Origin: an uncultured Pseudomonadales bacterium
GTDB lineage: Bacteria; Pseudomonadota; Gammaproteobacteria; Pseudomonadales; Pseudohongiellaceae
Reading direction: 5' to 3'
Assembly (NCBI GenBank): GCA_947259995.1
Contig: CAMYOK010000011.1
Location: 62,001 to 126,000 of the forward strand
DNA length: 64,000 bases
Part shown: piece after piece, positions 26,741 through 34,890 of the stretch
Layout: every line of letters starts with the position of its first letter
How positions within the stretch are numbered: the stretch's first letter is position 1
Translations under genes and position numbers: made by a program
The notes under the pieces: generated by a model
Seen by the model: only the letters and a program-made list of their open reading frames with translations
The model's database searches: none
Told to the model about the DNA's origin: nothing

Positions 26741-27898
26741 TTACATGACCATACTGTGCTTCATGTTCATAACTTCGCGGGCACGGTTTCGTTCCGAGTG
26801 CATCAATTCACCGACCGCCGGTCCGCCCTGATTGTAGATTCCGCCACGTAGCGCGAAACGCAAATAGTCCATCGATTCTGCATTGTTGCTAGTCTTGTTG
26901 GTAAAGAACTCGACAGCCTGATCCATTAACTGGTCCAGATTTTCTGCGTTCGGGAAGGCAAGGATATCGGCGACGACGGTTTCCAGCATGTTCAGGTTGT
27001 CTAGGATAATGGCAGCCTCGGGTGACTGGCTGTACAGGTCTGGAGCGATCGCAGGCGCCATTGGCAGTTCGCTGGGGGTGGGGAACATCGTCATACCACC
27101 GGAGGTACCGGCCTTATTCCAGAAACGCTCAAGCGCTATATTTACACCACCGTCAAACTGGCTGTCCAAACCTTGCAGGATCACCGCCTCCAATGCGGCG
27201 AGTTGTAACCATTGCTGTGTCCACAGGAAACCGCGCAGCAGTGGAAACGCCGATTTCAGCCCGTTTGCCTGATCGTGTTCTAGCAGATAGTTACCCGCCT
27301 TCGGTGCAGGGGCTACGGAATGTTGATCATCGCTAAGATAGTCGGAGATCGCTGCTGTGACGGCGGCGGGTTTGTCTTCGATCGAATCATCGATATAGAT
27401 AACAAATAGTCTTTCCTCGAAGTTACTGCCGCGTTTGAAAATCTCCGCTGTGTGACGACTTATGGCAGAGCTGTTCTCGAAGGCTGTTTCCGCCGCTTCT
27501 TCGCTGTGTTTGCCGCGCATCATTTCCATAAGCCTGACTCGTGCCTCGACCTCCAGATTGTGGTGCGGACCATCGCCCAAGCCCATGAGCATTACGCCAC
27601 TATGCGACATCATCTCTCTCATGGACATCTTGGCCTGCATGTTCAGGCTCGTTTGTAGTTCATTCCGAGCCTGCTGCGTCGCTGGATTAGCATTGATTGC
27701 AGCAATTTCCTCAAAGGATTTAGCCTGAGTCACGTCGAAGGCGTTAAACAAGTCCGCGACCTGTGGATACTGCTGTCGTATCTCGGCCGCTTCCTGTGCC
27801 GTCAGAGCACTGCTAAAGAGGCAGGCAACTAAAATGGCAGAGGCCAGCAAGGTTTTTCTTGTGACCGACTTGGGCTCGTGATTGAGTTTGTTTTTCAT
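26741..27898 (-). CDS. Secreted protein of unknown family, paralogue A
   Basis: The protein has 385 residues. A signal peptide (LLASAILVACLFSSALTAQ, about residues 17-35) leads a soluble, mostly helical chain. I know no family for it. It is a clear paralogue of the protein at 30925-32046: shared blocks include an SFEEI-type helix near the start, APAIAPDLYSQSPEAA followed by IILDNLNMLETVVADILA, TNKTSNNAESMDYL, and LRGGIYNQGGPA at residues 350-361. Several histidines and methionines (MMSHSGVMLM, DGPHHNLEVE, C-terminal MNMKHSMVM) could bind metal, which is speculation. GAGGAA precedes the start at good spacing. It follows the PHM gene pair on the same strand after 390 bases. Confidence 0.75.
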   Translation of the reverse strand: MKNKLNHEPKSVTRKTLLASAILVACLFSSALTAQEAAEIRQQYPQVADLFNAFDVTQAKSFEEIAAINANPATQQARNELQTSLNMQAKMSMREMMSHSGVMLMGLGDGPHHNLEVEARVRLMEMMRGKHSEEAAETAFENSSAISRHTAEIFKRGSNFEERLFVIYIDDSIEDKPAAVTAAISDYLSDDQHSVAPAPKAGNYLLEHDQANGLKSAFPLLRGFLWTQQWLQLAALEAVILQGLDSQFDGGVNIALERFWNKAGTSGGMTMFPTPSELPMAPAIAPDLYSQSPEAAIILDNLNMLETVVADILAFPNAENLDQLMDQAVEFFTNKTSNNAESMDYLRFALRGGIYNQGGPAVGELMHSERNRAREVMNMKHSMVM

Positions 27899-28288
27899 GT
27901 TCTAATTCCTCGATTGGTTCTATTTTCACCGCCTAGCAATTCGAGGCTGGCGGGGCCAATCTATGTATTGATCCCGATTGCGGGATGTGGAAACAGTATA
28001 AACGCATCCCTGCGCAGGTGCCATCGCACTCCCTAGTTTCGCGATTTTCCTCACGACCAGAAGCAATTCCATAGATCAGCAGTGCTTGGCACAAGGTTAG
28101 TAATGTCGAAACTGGCATTGAAATAGCTAGGATAGCTTTATGAGAATTTGTTCGCCGTTCCTGCTCAAGTCGGTCAGTTAGACGCCACATTATGTCAAAG
28201 CGGGAGAGGAACAGAGCAAGTGCTAGGAGGAAACACAAAGAAGGGAATAATGTGCAAGCAGCAAATGTGCTTGCACATTACCCAAGGG
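27899..28288. other. Gap between paralogue A and the twin-cysteine gene
   Basis: This 390-base gap lies between two minus-strand genes. A 101-codon minus-strand frame (27933-28238) with two hydrophobic stretches fills most of it, but it has no good ribosome site or recognisable homologue and ends in a composition unlike a protein. A small inverted repeat around GATCCCGATTGCGGGAT (27970-27986) is present. I cannot assign a function. Confidence 0.4.
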
Positions 28289-29206
28289 TCAAGGATTAAC
28301 GGTTACTGGGAAGTAAGCGTTGGAATAGCAGCAAACATTATCGAATTGGCTATCTGGAGCCTCGAAATTATCTACTCTAAGGCGGATTATGTAATCCCCA
28401 GGCTCTGGGAAGGTCACCTGAGTTGACACCTCGGTCCATTCATTAACGTATGGATCGATTGGATTGTTTTCTGCGCGCACACTTCCAGGAATCTCCGGCG
28501 TTTCTATTTCCGCCTTAGCAGGGCCCTGATGCATAGCCCAGAAAGTGCCAAGATCGTAATAGGGCACAACGTCTGCATAACCATCACGCTCTCCTCGATC
28601 CTGCATCTGCGCAGAAAGCGTGAGTGGCTGGCCCACTTTGACCGTTTTAGGCTCAGCATAGATACCCACTTCATTAGTGGACTCTGGACCACCTTCGCTG
28701 AATCTAATAGCAGGTCTCAAGGAGCCTGCAGCGGATACGCCAGCACTTAACTCATAGGCAGCTGATGTAGCGCGGCCTGGTATAGAGTAAGTGTTGCCGC
28801 CAGAGGTGAGCGTCCAAATAACTTCGGTGCCCGCCATGTCTGCAGGTACAACTACGCCAAAGGCGCCGCGTTCCTGAATACCAACGAATCCACGTCTGCT
28901 ATAGACGGGAAAATGCGTCGGCTGTGCGCCTTGAAATTGCGCCGGTTCCAACATGTTATTAGGCCCTAGCGGTACATCCACAGTCTCCTCTCTATTCTGA
29001 TTGGCGAAGCCAAAAATCAAGGTTGTGGTCCCATCTTCATTGGCAATCCAGCCATTGAACATAGGCGCTACTATTTCTCCAGTCTTTGAGCGAGTCCCCA
29101 AAGGATAATCGCGAGCCCTTTCTGGTAGTTGAGCATGCAGGGGGGCTGCTACAAGCAGCCCCGCCAGCATAGGTAATAATAGTCTAGAAACTTTCAAACA
29201 ACTCAT
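28289..29206 (-). CDS. Secreted twin-cysteine beta-sandwich-like protein, unknown
   Basis: The protein has 305 residues with a signal peptide (LLLPMLAGLLVAAPLHAQ, to about residue 26). The remainder is rich in short beta-like strands; the last 90 residues (KTVKVGQPLTLSAQ, VTFPEPGDYIIRLRVDN) resemble an immunoglobulin or PKD-like sandwich. It ends with vicinal cysteines C292-C293 in FDNVCCYSNAYFPVTV. I recall similar CCWTN/CCYSN endings in unnamed secreted proteins found beside cytochrome-PHM genes, but cannot check. Its ATG overlaps the stop of the cytochrome c-PHM gene by one base (TAATG), so translation is coupled and the two products probably form a pair. A role in copper delivery or substrate binding would fit but is unproven. 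Confidence 0.76.
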   Translation of the reverse strand: MSCLKVSRLLLPMLAGLLVAAPLHAQLPERARDYPLGTRSKTGEIVAPMFNGWIANEDGTTTLIFGFANQNREETVDVPLGPNNMLEPAQFQGAQPTHFPVYSRRGFVGIQERGAFGVVVPADMAGTEVIWTLTSGGNTYSIPGRATSAAYELSAGVSAAGSLRPAIRFSEGGPESTNEVGIYAEPKTVKVGQPLTLSAQMQDRGERDGYADVVPYYDLGTFWAMHQGPAKAEIETPEIPGSVRAENNPIDPYVNEWTEVSTQVTFPEPGDYIIRLRVDNFEAPDSQFDNVCCYSNAYFPVTVNP

Positions 29207-30543
29207 TATTGCGCCCCACCATCCAAGCTAGCAACACTGCTATTGTCTCGTTCTTTGCGCTCGCTTAGAAGGGTCTCATAAGCTTCGTCATCGAGGTGAG
29301 AAACCGCGATCCATGCATGAGACATCTCATCCGTCGTACGCTGACCAGAGCCCACCCACTGATCCGGGTCAGGATTCATGGGGTTGTCTGCAGTGTTGTC
29401 ATACCATGCGGTCATGATAAGGGTCGCGCCCGCAGGAATAAGAGGCTGATAACCTTCTTCATAGGTGTGGCTGTGGTTCCAAGCGGAGGTCCAATTGGAA
29501 GCCTGACTTAATACTTCTGTTCTGCCCGTTTCCGGATAGAACACTTCCAATGACATTGCGACACCGCGCAGATGCATGTGAGGCTGCCAACTATCGATGC
29601 GAACCGGATGGTCGAAAGACCTGAATCCCTGTGTCATAAGTTTGCCATGGGGGGCAATCATATAATCATCCGTTGACGCAGAGAGCGTATAGGCGCGCAA
29701 GTCTTGGCGGTAGCTTTCTTCTTCGACAAAGTTATCTTCTTCGTCGTGGTACCAGATACCTATAGTCACTTGGTCATTTGGCACCGCAGTGCCATCGGGG
29801 AAATAGTGAATCTCCCACTCAACTTTCGAATTCGCCGGCACTTTTCGGCAAGCACCTTCTGGTACTTTCTCTCCAAGCTTGCCGATCGCAAATTCTGACA
29901 GACGGTCGCCATCGACCCATTCGCCGTTTGCGTCCAGAACCTTGAAGTGCGAGTTGGCATGGTGAGTTGAGCCTATCGCTGCTGCCGAAGGACGTGTCTC
30001 TACAGCCTTAATGCAACGACTCTCGTCGATGCCCGAATCTACAATTGGCTTCCACCACAGGTCTTGACCATTCGCAGGGACATCCCAAGCTTCAGATTTA
30101 ATAGTGTGATCGGGCTCTCCGAGCTCAGCGGCTAAACGCCATTCGTCCACAGCGGGAAACATCTTGGGCTCCGGTAAATCTTCTGGATTGCCCATTGGAG
30201 AACCAGCGTTAACCCAGTCTACGATTGTATCGATCTCTTCTTGTGACAGACGCCAGTCATTTTGGAGATGTTGAACGCCAACGTCGTTATCGTAATGATA
30301 AGGAGGCATCTCTCGGTTCGCGACTCTCATCTGAATGAGTGGAGCCCAAGGACGCACTTCTTCATAGCTCATGAATGACATCGGCCCAACTGATCCAGGT
30401 TGGTGGCAGTTCTGACAATTCTCCTGAATTAGCCGAGACACCTCTTTGGCATAAGTGGGGTGTGTAGCGGCTTCCTGAGCACTGCTAAGTGCTGGGAATG
30501 CTGCAAAAACTAATAGCGTTTTTAAAACTTTTTGATACATCAT
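29206..30543 (-). CDS. Cytochrome c-PHM fusion, periplasmic copper monooxygenase-like
   Basis: The protein has 445 residues with a signal peptide (to about residue 22). Residues 25-120 form a heme c domain: CQNCH at 43-47, GPMSFMSYEEVRPWAP, and MPPY at 79-82 as candidate distal methionine. Residues 130-425 form a PHM-like copper domain with all six ligands visible: H194-H195 (STHHANS), H246 (EIHYFPDG), H322 and H324 (QPHMHLRG), M407 (TTDEMSHAW). The fusion suggests electrons reach copper from heme in place of ascorbate. It is coupled to the twin-cysteine gene by TAATG. Two starts (30543 and 30540) are adjacent. A palindrome overlapping a likely -10 box lies about 70 bases upstream. Substrate unknown. 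Confidence 0.82.
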   Translation of the reverse strand: MMYQKVLKTLLVFAAFPALSSAQEAATHPTYAKEVSRLIQENCQNCHQPGSVGPMSFMSYEEVRPWAPLIQMRVANREMPPYHYDNDVGVQHLQNDWRLSQEEIDTIVDWVNAGSPMGNPEDLPEPKMFPAVDEWRLAAELGEPDHTIKSEAWDVPANGQDLWWKPIVDSGIDESRCIKAVETRPSAAAIGSTHHANSHFKVLDANGEWVDGDRLSEFAIGKLGEKVPEGACRKVPANSKVEWEIHYFPDGTAVPNDQVTIGIWYHDEEDNFVEEESYRQDLRAYTLSASTDDYMIAPHGKLMTQGFRSFDHPVRIDSWQPHMHLRGVAMSLEVFYPETGRTEVLSQASNWTSAWNHSHTYEEGYQPLIPAGATLIMTAWYDNTADNPMNPDPDQWVGSGQRTTDEMSHAWIAVSHLDDEAYETLLSERKERDNSSVASLDGGAQ

Positions 30544-30924
30544 TTTCCATATCCTCTTACTGGGATGGGCATTTTGAATACACTGATCGGTATTTCGAAC
30601 TCTTAATTCAATGAGTATAATTACATGTAATGCTCATTTGAGCCTACTACTTCCAGTCCTTAAATGTTACGAATTGTCGACTAGATGTGCAAGCTTCTCG
30701 AGTTATTACGCACCAACATAAAGCCGAAAGACCTTTAACTTACTGACATTCGGCAAAAAATGCACCAAAACGAAGCGAAGAAGCAAGCACGTTTTCATTT
30801 CCTTTAGTAATGCCCCTGAATCTGAATTGGAACTTTTACTATCCAGAATCCGGAGTTTCGTTGCCAACGAGCTTATAAATTACGGTGCAATTATTGGCTC
30901 CCACTCATTTGCTGGGCAAAGAAG
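30544..30924. other. Regulatory gap before the cytochrome c-PHM gene
   Basis: This 381-base gap holds the promoter-operator candidate listed at 30611-30637. It also holds an inverted repeat GCCGAA/TTCGGC (30723-30754, 20-base loop) that could weakly terminate transcription from paralogue B on the minus strand. No gene is supported in it. Confidence 0.5.
30611..30637 (-). promoter_or_regulatory. Palindromic operator candidate overlapping a -10 box
   Basis: ATGAG and CTCAT flank an ATTACATGTAAT palindrome, making a 27-base imperfect dyad. On the minus strand it overlaps TATACT, a good -10 box, about 70 bases before the cytochrome c-PHM start. No good -35 box is seen, which fits a regulated promoter. 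Confidence 0.5.
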
Positions 30925-32046
30925 CTAAAGCGGATCAGGCTGTGAACCGATACTGATGTGGGGGTTCTCCGACTGCTCCCGTGACCAGTTTCGGTCCGGC
31001 CGATCAAGGCCACCCCGGGCAGGTCCTCCGGCATTGTAGATACCACCTCGTAGCGTGTAGTACAGATAATCGATTTCATCGCTGAAGTTGCTAGTTTTGT
31101 CGGTGTAATTTTGCACGGCCAGTTCTATTTCCTGCCATCGATCTTCTACTTCCGGATGGGCGAGGATGTCGCCGATGACGACTTTTAACAATTCCAGATT
31201 ATCAATGATATAAGCAGCATCCGGATACAGTTCAAAGAAAGTGGGGGCGATAACGGGGCTGGTAGGGATGTCTGTGGGCAGAGAAACTAGACTGCCATGC
31301 TGGCGGTTTATTTTCTCATTGTAGAGCTCCAATAGGTGTGCAATAGCTTGATCGCGTGATGCTACATCCGGCTCTGTTACCAACAGCTCCAGCGCGCCAA
31401 TCTTCAACCATTGCGATGCCCAGGTTAAGCCACTGAGTTGCGGGAAGCCGGCATTGAAAGCATAGGCCCACGGGTGTTCCGATAACAACTCATCGGATTT
31501 CGGCTTGGCGGCGATAGAGTGCAAGTCATTCTGCAAATAGCTCTCTACCGCAAGTGCCACCGCGCCCTTCTTATCCTCGAAGGCTGGGTTGATGTAAATC
31601 TCAATAAGTAATTCAATAAATTGGCGGCCCTTTTGCAGGGTCTCTACCGCTACGGGAGGTAAGTTGCCGACATCCGCCAAGGCGGTACCTACCTCTTCGG
31701 CATTATAGTTTCCCCTAACGACTCCCAACAGGCCAGGAATCGCCCGACTTTCAAACACGCGATGTGGCCCCAGCATTGCCGAATGATCACCGGCAGAGTG
31801 GTAGTGTGAGTTTTTCGATTCCTCGAGTTCCTCAAGAGTTTCCAACAAGACTCTCTGACCTATGGCTGCAATGTCAGATGCATTAGCAAGGCTAATTTCT
31901 TCATAGACTCGCGCCTGCACAATATCGTGGGCTAGCAGCAGTTGTTGCAGCTCAGGATACTGCTTCGCCAGAGCAGTGTCTTCGTCCGCCACTGCGGATA
32001 GGGAAAACAAGGCCAACAGAAAAGTTGCGAGTCTAAAACCTTTCAT
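30925..32046 (-). CDS. Secreted protein of unknown family, paralogue B
   Basis: From the ATG at 32046 the protein has 373 residues and begins with a clear signal peptide (GFRLATFLLALFSLSAVA). An ATG 39 bases further upstream adds 13 residues that would spoil it; AGGGTG lies eight bases before the chosen start. It is a paralogue of the protein at 26741-27898: shared blocks are VYEEISLANAS, SPVIAPTFFELYPDAAYIID followed by NLELLKVVIGDILA, TDKTSNFSDEIDYL and LRGGIYNAGGPA. The chain looks helical and soluble, with no catalytic motif I recognise. The two paralogues flank the cytochrome c-PHM and twin-cysteine genes on the same strand, so a shared role is likely. Confidence 0.75.
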   Translation of the reverse strand: MKGFRLATFLLALFSLSAVADEDTALAKQYPELQQLLLAHDIVQARVYEEISLANASDIAAIGQRVLLETLEELEESKNSHYHSAGDHSAMLGPHRVFESRAIPGLLGVVRGNYNAEEVGTALADVGNLPPVAVETLQKGRQFIELLIEIYINPAFEDKKGAVALAVESYLQNDLHSIAAKPKSDELLSEHPWAYAFNAGFPQLSGLTWASQWLKIGALELLVTEPDVASRDQAIAHLLELYNEKINRQHGSLVSLPTDIPTSPVIAPTFFELYPDAAYIIDNLELLKVVIGDILAHPEVEDRWQEIELAVQNYTDKTSNFSDEIDYLYYTLRGGIYNAGGPARGGLDRPDRNWSREQSENPHISIGSQPDPL

Positions 32047-32218
32047 GCCCAAGCACCCTGACTCACTTATTTGCGAAAAATTCATGCCTCCACCCTATAA
32101 AACTTATTGCGATGAGAAATGCCTCATATTGTCGCAGAAAATACTCGTTTGCAATTGGCTTTAGATCGACTTAATTGATAAAACCACTCTGCCCCATTGC
32201 GGTCTCACTTAGCGGAAT

Positions 32219-32240
32219 GAAAAAACACCCGTAATCGGGA
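32219..32240 (-). terminator. Likely terminator of the ABC-transporter operon
   Basis: Read on the minus strand, CCCG-ATTA-CGGG is followed within three bases by TTTTTT. It lies about 90 bases after the last permease gene. A seven-base inverted repeat, GACATAC/GTATGTC (32247-32271), stands just before it. Confidence 0.55.
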
Positions 32241-32331
32241 GGTTTTGACATACCCACCGCGAGAGTATGTCATTTATAGTGAATTCGCTTTACACCCCAG
32301 CTAAATCGTCGGGAATGTGCTGACCTTTTAT

Positions 32332-33561
32332 TCAATGTGAAGGTGAAATAGCTTGTGCTGGCGAAGCGTATGACGCACTTCGAGCAGGCCCCAACACTGA
32401 CAATTGTCCCAGAAGAATCAACACTAGCATTCCAATCGGTATGAAATACCAATCGAGCTTAGGAGTGTCGAACATTTGCACTAGAAACATATTGAACACA
32501 ATACTCAGTACAGCACCTAGCAACACCCCTGTTCCGCTAACTAAGAAATTTTCCAACAACAAATAGCGCAAAATACCCGCTCGCGTCGCGCCGAGCGCCC
32601 GCCGAGTTCCGATCTGCCTTTGCCGTTTATTAATACCGAACACAGACAAGCCTACGATGCCCATGGCGGTGATAAACATCAAAGTAGCAATGACAACATA
32701 CAAAATTTTCCCCATTGCCCCATCTAAGCGATACAGCTCGGCTCGAGACTGTGTCATAGAGAGATTGTTGCGCACGATGCGCTCGTGAGCAGAAGCTGCT
32801 AGGCGCTCTTCCACTTCCAGCATTATGTCATCACGTTGCCCATGTTCTGTCCGCACAAGATAGGTAGTATTGCCATCGATGATAATATCGGGAATCAACA
32901 CGGATCTCTCGACGATCCAATCAGAGTTAGGCCAAGGTGATTGTAATTTCTCGACGATTCCGATAACACGCAACCCATGATTTTCGTAGTCATATATTGT
33001 TTTCCCCACAGCTTCCAAAGCTGCACCGGGAAACATCTCCTGCGCAAAAGCCAATGAGACAACAACTTGATCGGCACCAAGAGCCTCACTATTACTGCGT
33101 TTACGGACTTGCTCGGCGCCAAACGTTTCACCCGCGACTAGTTTTAATCCCATTGTAGTTACAGCATGCTCGTCCACTCTATAGACGGCAGCGTTTGTGG
33201 TGAATTCGCGTTGATCTGGTTCACTCATAAAGGCATCCGATGAACCACTCCCTCCAGCAGGAACAGCGCTCACAATGGCCGCATCAATGACCCCTGGCAA
33301 GGCCCTAATCATATTGATATCTTCGTCTTGCACTGTACTCTCATTGAAACTCTCACCAAACCCAAAACTGCTAATGTGAAAGATGTTGGCCTCGTCTAAT
33401 CCGGTGGGGCTTGCCATTTTAGCGTTCCGATCTTGAATGATGTCCACGGCATTGACCATCACCGTCATCGTAAACGCAATTTGCAAAGCAATGAGAATGA
33501 CTCCCAATTTATTGCGCAACTGCGTGCGAAATATGGGGCCTACTTCTAAAGAGATGCTCAT
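32332..33561 (-). CDS. MacB/FtsX-type ABC permease, second subunit
   Basis: The protein has 409 residues: one N-terminal membrane helix (LGVILIALQIAFTMTVMVNA), a large periplasmic domain of about 220 residues of MacB-PCD type, and an FtsX domain with three membrane helices at the C-terminus. RRQIGTRRALGATRAGILRYLL is the usual cytoplasmic coupling-helix region. Such permeases do not form a channel; they transmit ATP-driven motion to the periplasm. It is nine bases after the first permease gene and differs clearly from it, so the transporter is probably a heterodimer. It is the last gene of the four-gene unit. Confidence 0.9.
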   Translation of the reverse strand: MSISLEVGPIFRTQLRNKLGVILIALQIAFTMTVMVNAVDIIQDRNAKMASPTGLDEANIFHISSFGFGESFNESTVQDEDINMIRALPGVIDAAIVSAVPAGGSGSSDAFMSEPDQREFTTNAAVYRVDEHAVTTMGLKLVAGETFGAEQVRKRSNSEALGADQVVVSLAFAQEMFPGAALEAVGKTIYDYENHGLRVIGIVEKLQSPWPNSDWIVERSVLIPDIIIDGNTTYLVRTEHGQRDDIMLEVEERLAASAHERIVRNNLSMTQSRAELYRLDGAMGKILYVVIATLMFITAMGIVGLSVFGINKRQRQIGTRRALGATRAGILRYLLLENFLVSGTGVLLGAVLSIVFNMFLVQMFDTPKLDWYFIPIGMLVLILLGQLSVLGPARSASYASPAQAISPSH

Positions 33562-33570
33562 ATTGTGTTC

Positions 33571-34878
33571 CTATTGAATTTTGAGGTGAGTAGCGGGGCT
33601 GATGCTGCATGCTCGCCAAGTTGGATAAATCCCTGCCGCAATACTGCTCAAAATCGCTAGCGCCACAGTCACTACGATCATCGCTGGGTCTAGCTGCATC
33701 CATTCAATATTCATCTGCTCACCCATGAGTAACTTCGCACCTTTCAATCCAAGAGTGGACACCCCTAGACCTAGCACTCCACCCATTAAACCGAGAAAAC
33801 CCGCTTCTACAATGTGTTGCGTAAGCAAAGCGCCTTTGTGCGCCCCAAGAGCTTGACGAACGCCTATTTCGGAGGCTTTGCCAAGAAATTTTGCGAGCAA
33901 CAAACCTACAGTGTTGAGTAAGCAAACAGCTAAAAGCATTGCGGCCAACGCAGTAAGTATTCGTGTTTCATCTGGCTGTACTTCCTGCTTTACTAACCAC
34001 TCCCTAACATTGTACAAACGCTTATCTTGCGGAATCTGCATCCGACCATAAGCCCTTTCCTGTGCAACATATTGGGCAAGATAGTCTGTGTAGGCCTGCT
34101 TTTCTTCACGGGTGCTCAGTTCCACCCAAAACTGTACCCATGCGCACTCGCTATCAAGAAACGCTTCATAGCTATTATCTGTGCGAGGTGCCCAACAACT
34201 TGTATTACCTGCACGCTGCAAACGTTGTCCTGCGATTAAAGACCATGGAATGTAAGCTTCCTCTGTCCGACTAAAACCACCATTATTGACGTCGTAGAAT
34301 TTTGGCGCAGGTTGCCAGTTCTCAAGCACTCCAATGACTCTAAAGCTCTTACCTGCAAGATTGACCACCCGCCCGACTGAATTTTCCCCACCGAAAAGTT
34401 TAAGATTGAGCGCCTCGGACAATACAAGCACTTGTTGTTGGTTTTCATCCGCCACGCTATCCCATCCGGTACCAAACGCGAACGGCACATCGAACATCTT
34501 AAAAAAGTCTGCAGTGCTACCGCGCCCATCAATATAGAATGGGTTTAGCTCTGTATTTTCAGGCTCTACAACCCCTTGGAATTTTGAAGTTGCTACTCGG
34601 GGATAAGGAAACGGTGCATTTAGAAGAGCAGTAGCATCGCGATAGGTCAATTGCGGAGGTGGCTGCGACGCTGGATCAGCTGGATCACCATAGTCCAGTT
34701 GTATATGAAATAATTGATCGCTACTTTGCGGTATCGGATCTCCACCCATCACGTAATTGAGTGTGAACATCACCATAAAGGCCCCCACTCCAACTGCCAC
34801 CGCCAAGACCATGAGAGAGCTCAGCACTGGGTTACGTTTATAGCTCAACATACTCAGGCGAATGTAATATAAAAACAT
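33571..34878 (-). CDS. MacB/FtsX-type ABC permease, first subunit
   Basis: The protein has 435 residues with the four-helix MacB layout: an N-terminal helix (LMVLAVAVGVGAFMVMFTLNYV), a periplasmic domain of about 250 residues, then three helices in an FtsX domain (ASEIGVRQALGAHKGALLTQHIVEAG). NTSCWAPRTDNSYEAFLDSECAW in the periplasmic part has two cysteines that may form a disulfide. The gene is 12 bases after the ATPase gene and nine before the second permease. As a MacB-like exporter it would move a peptide, lipid or small toxic product from the periplasm outward with the fusion protein. Confidence 0.9.
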   Translation of the reverse strand: MFLYYIRLSMLSYKRNPVLSSLMVLAVAVGVGAFMVMFTLNYVMGGDPIPQSSDQLFHIQLDYGDPADPASQPPPQLTYRDATALLNAPFPYPRVATSKFQGVVEPENTELNPFYIDGRGSTADFFKMFDVPFAFGTGWDSVADENQQQVLVLSEALNLKLFGGENSVGRVVNLAGKSFRVIGVLENWQPAPKFYDVNNGGFSRTEEAYIPWSLIAGQRLQRAGNTSCWAPRTDNSYEAFLDSECAWVQFWVELSTREEKQAYTDYLAQYVAQERAYGRMQIPQDKRLYNVREWLVKQEVQPDETRILTALAAMLLAVCLLNTVGLLLAKFLGKASEIGVRQALGAHKGALLTQHIVEAGFLGLMGGVLGLGVSTLGLKGAKLLMGEQMNIEWMQLDPAMIVVTVALAILSSIAAGIYPTWRACSISPATHLKIQ

Positions 34879-34890
34879 TGATAAGCTCCC

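Noticed and set aside
27933-28238. A 101-codon minus-strand frame with two hydrophobic stretches between two secreted-protein genes
   Set aside because: No good ribosome site, the C-terminal third is odd in composition, and no homologue is known to me; noted in the gap entry but not called as a gene.
30723-30754. Inverted repeat GCCGAA/TTCGGC as a terminator of paralogue B
   Set aside because: A six-base stem with a 20-base loop about 170 bases after the stop is weak evidence.
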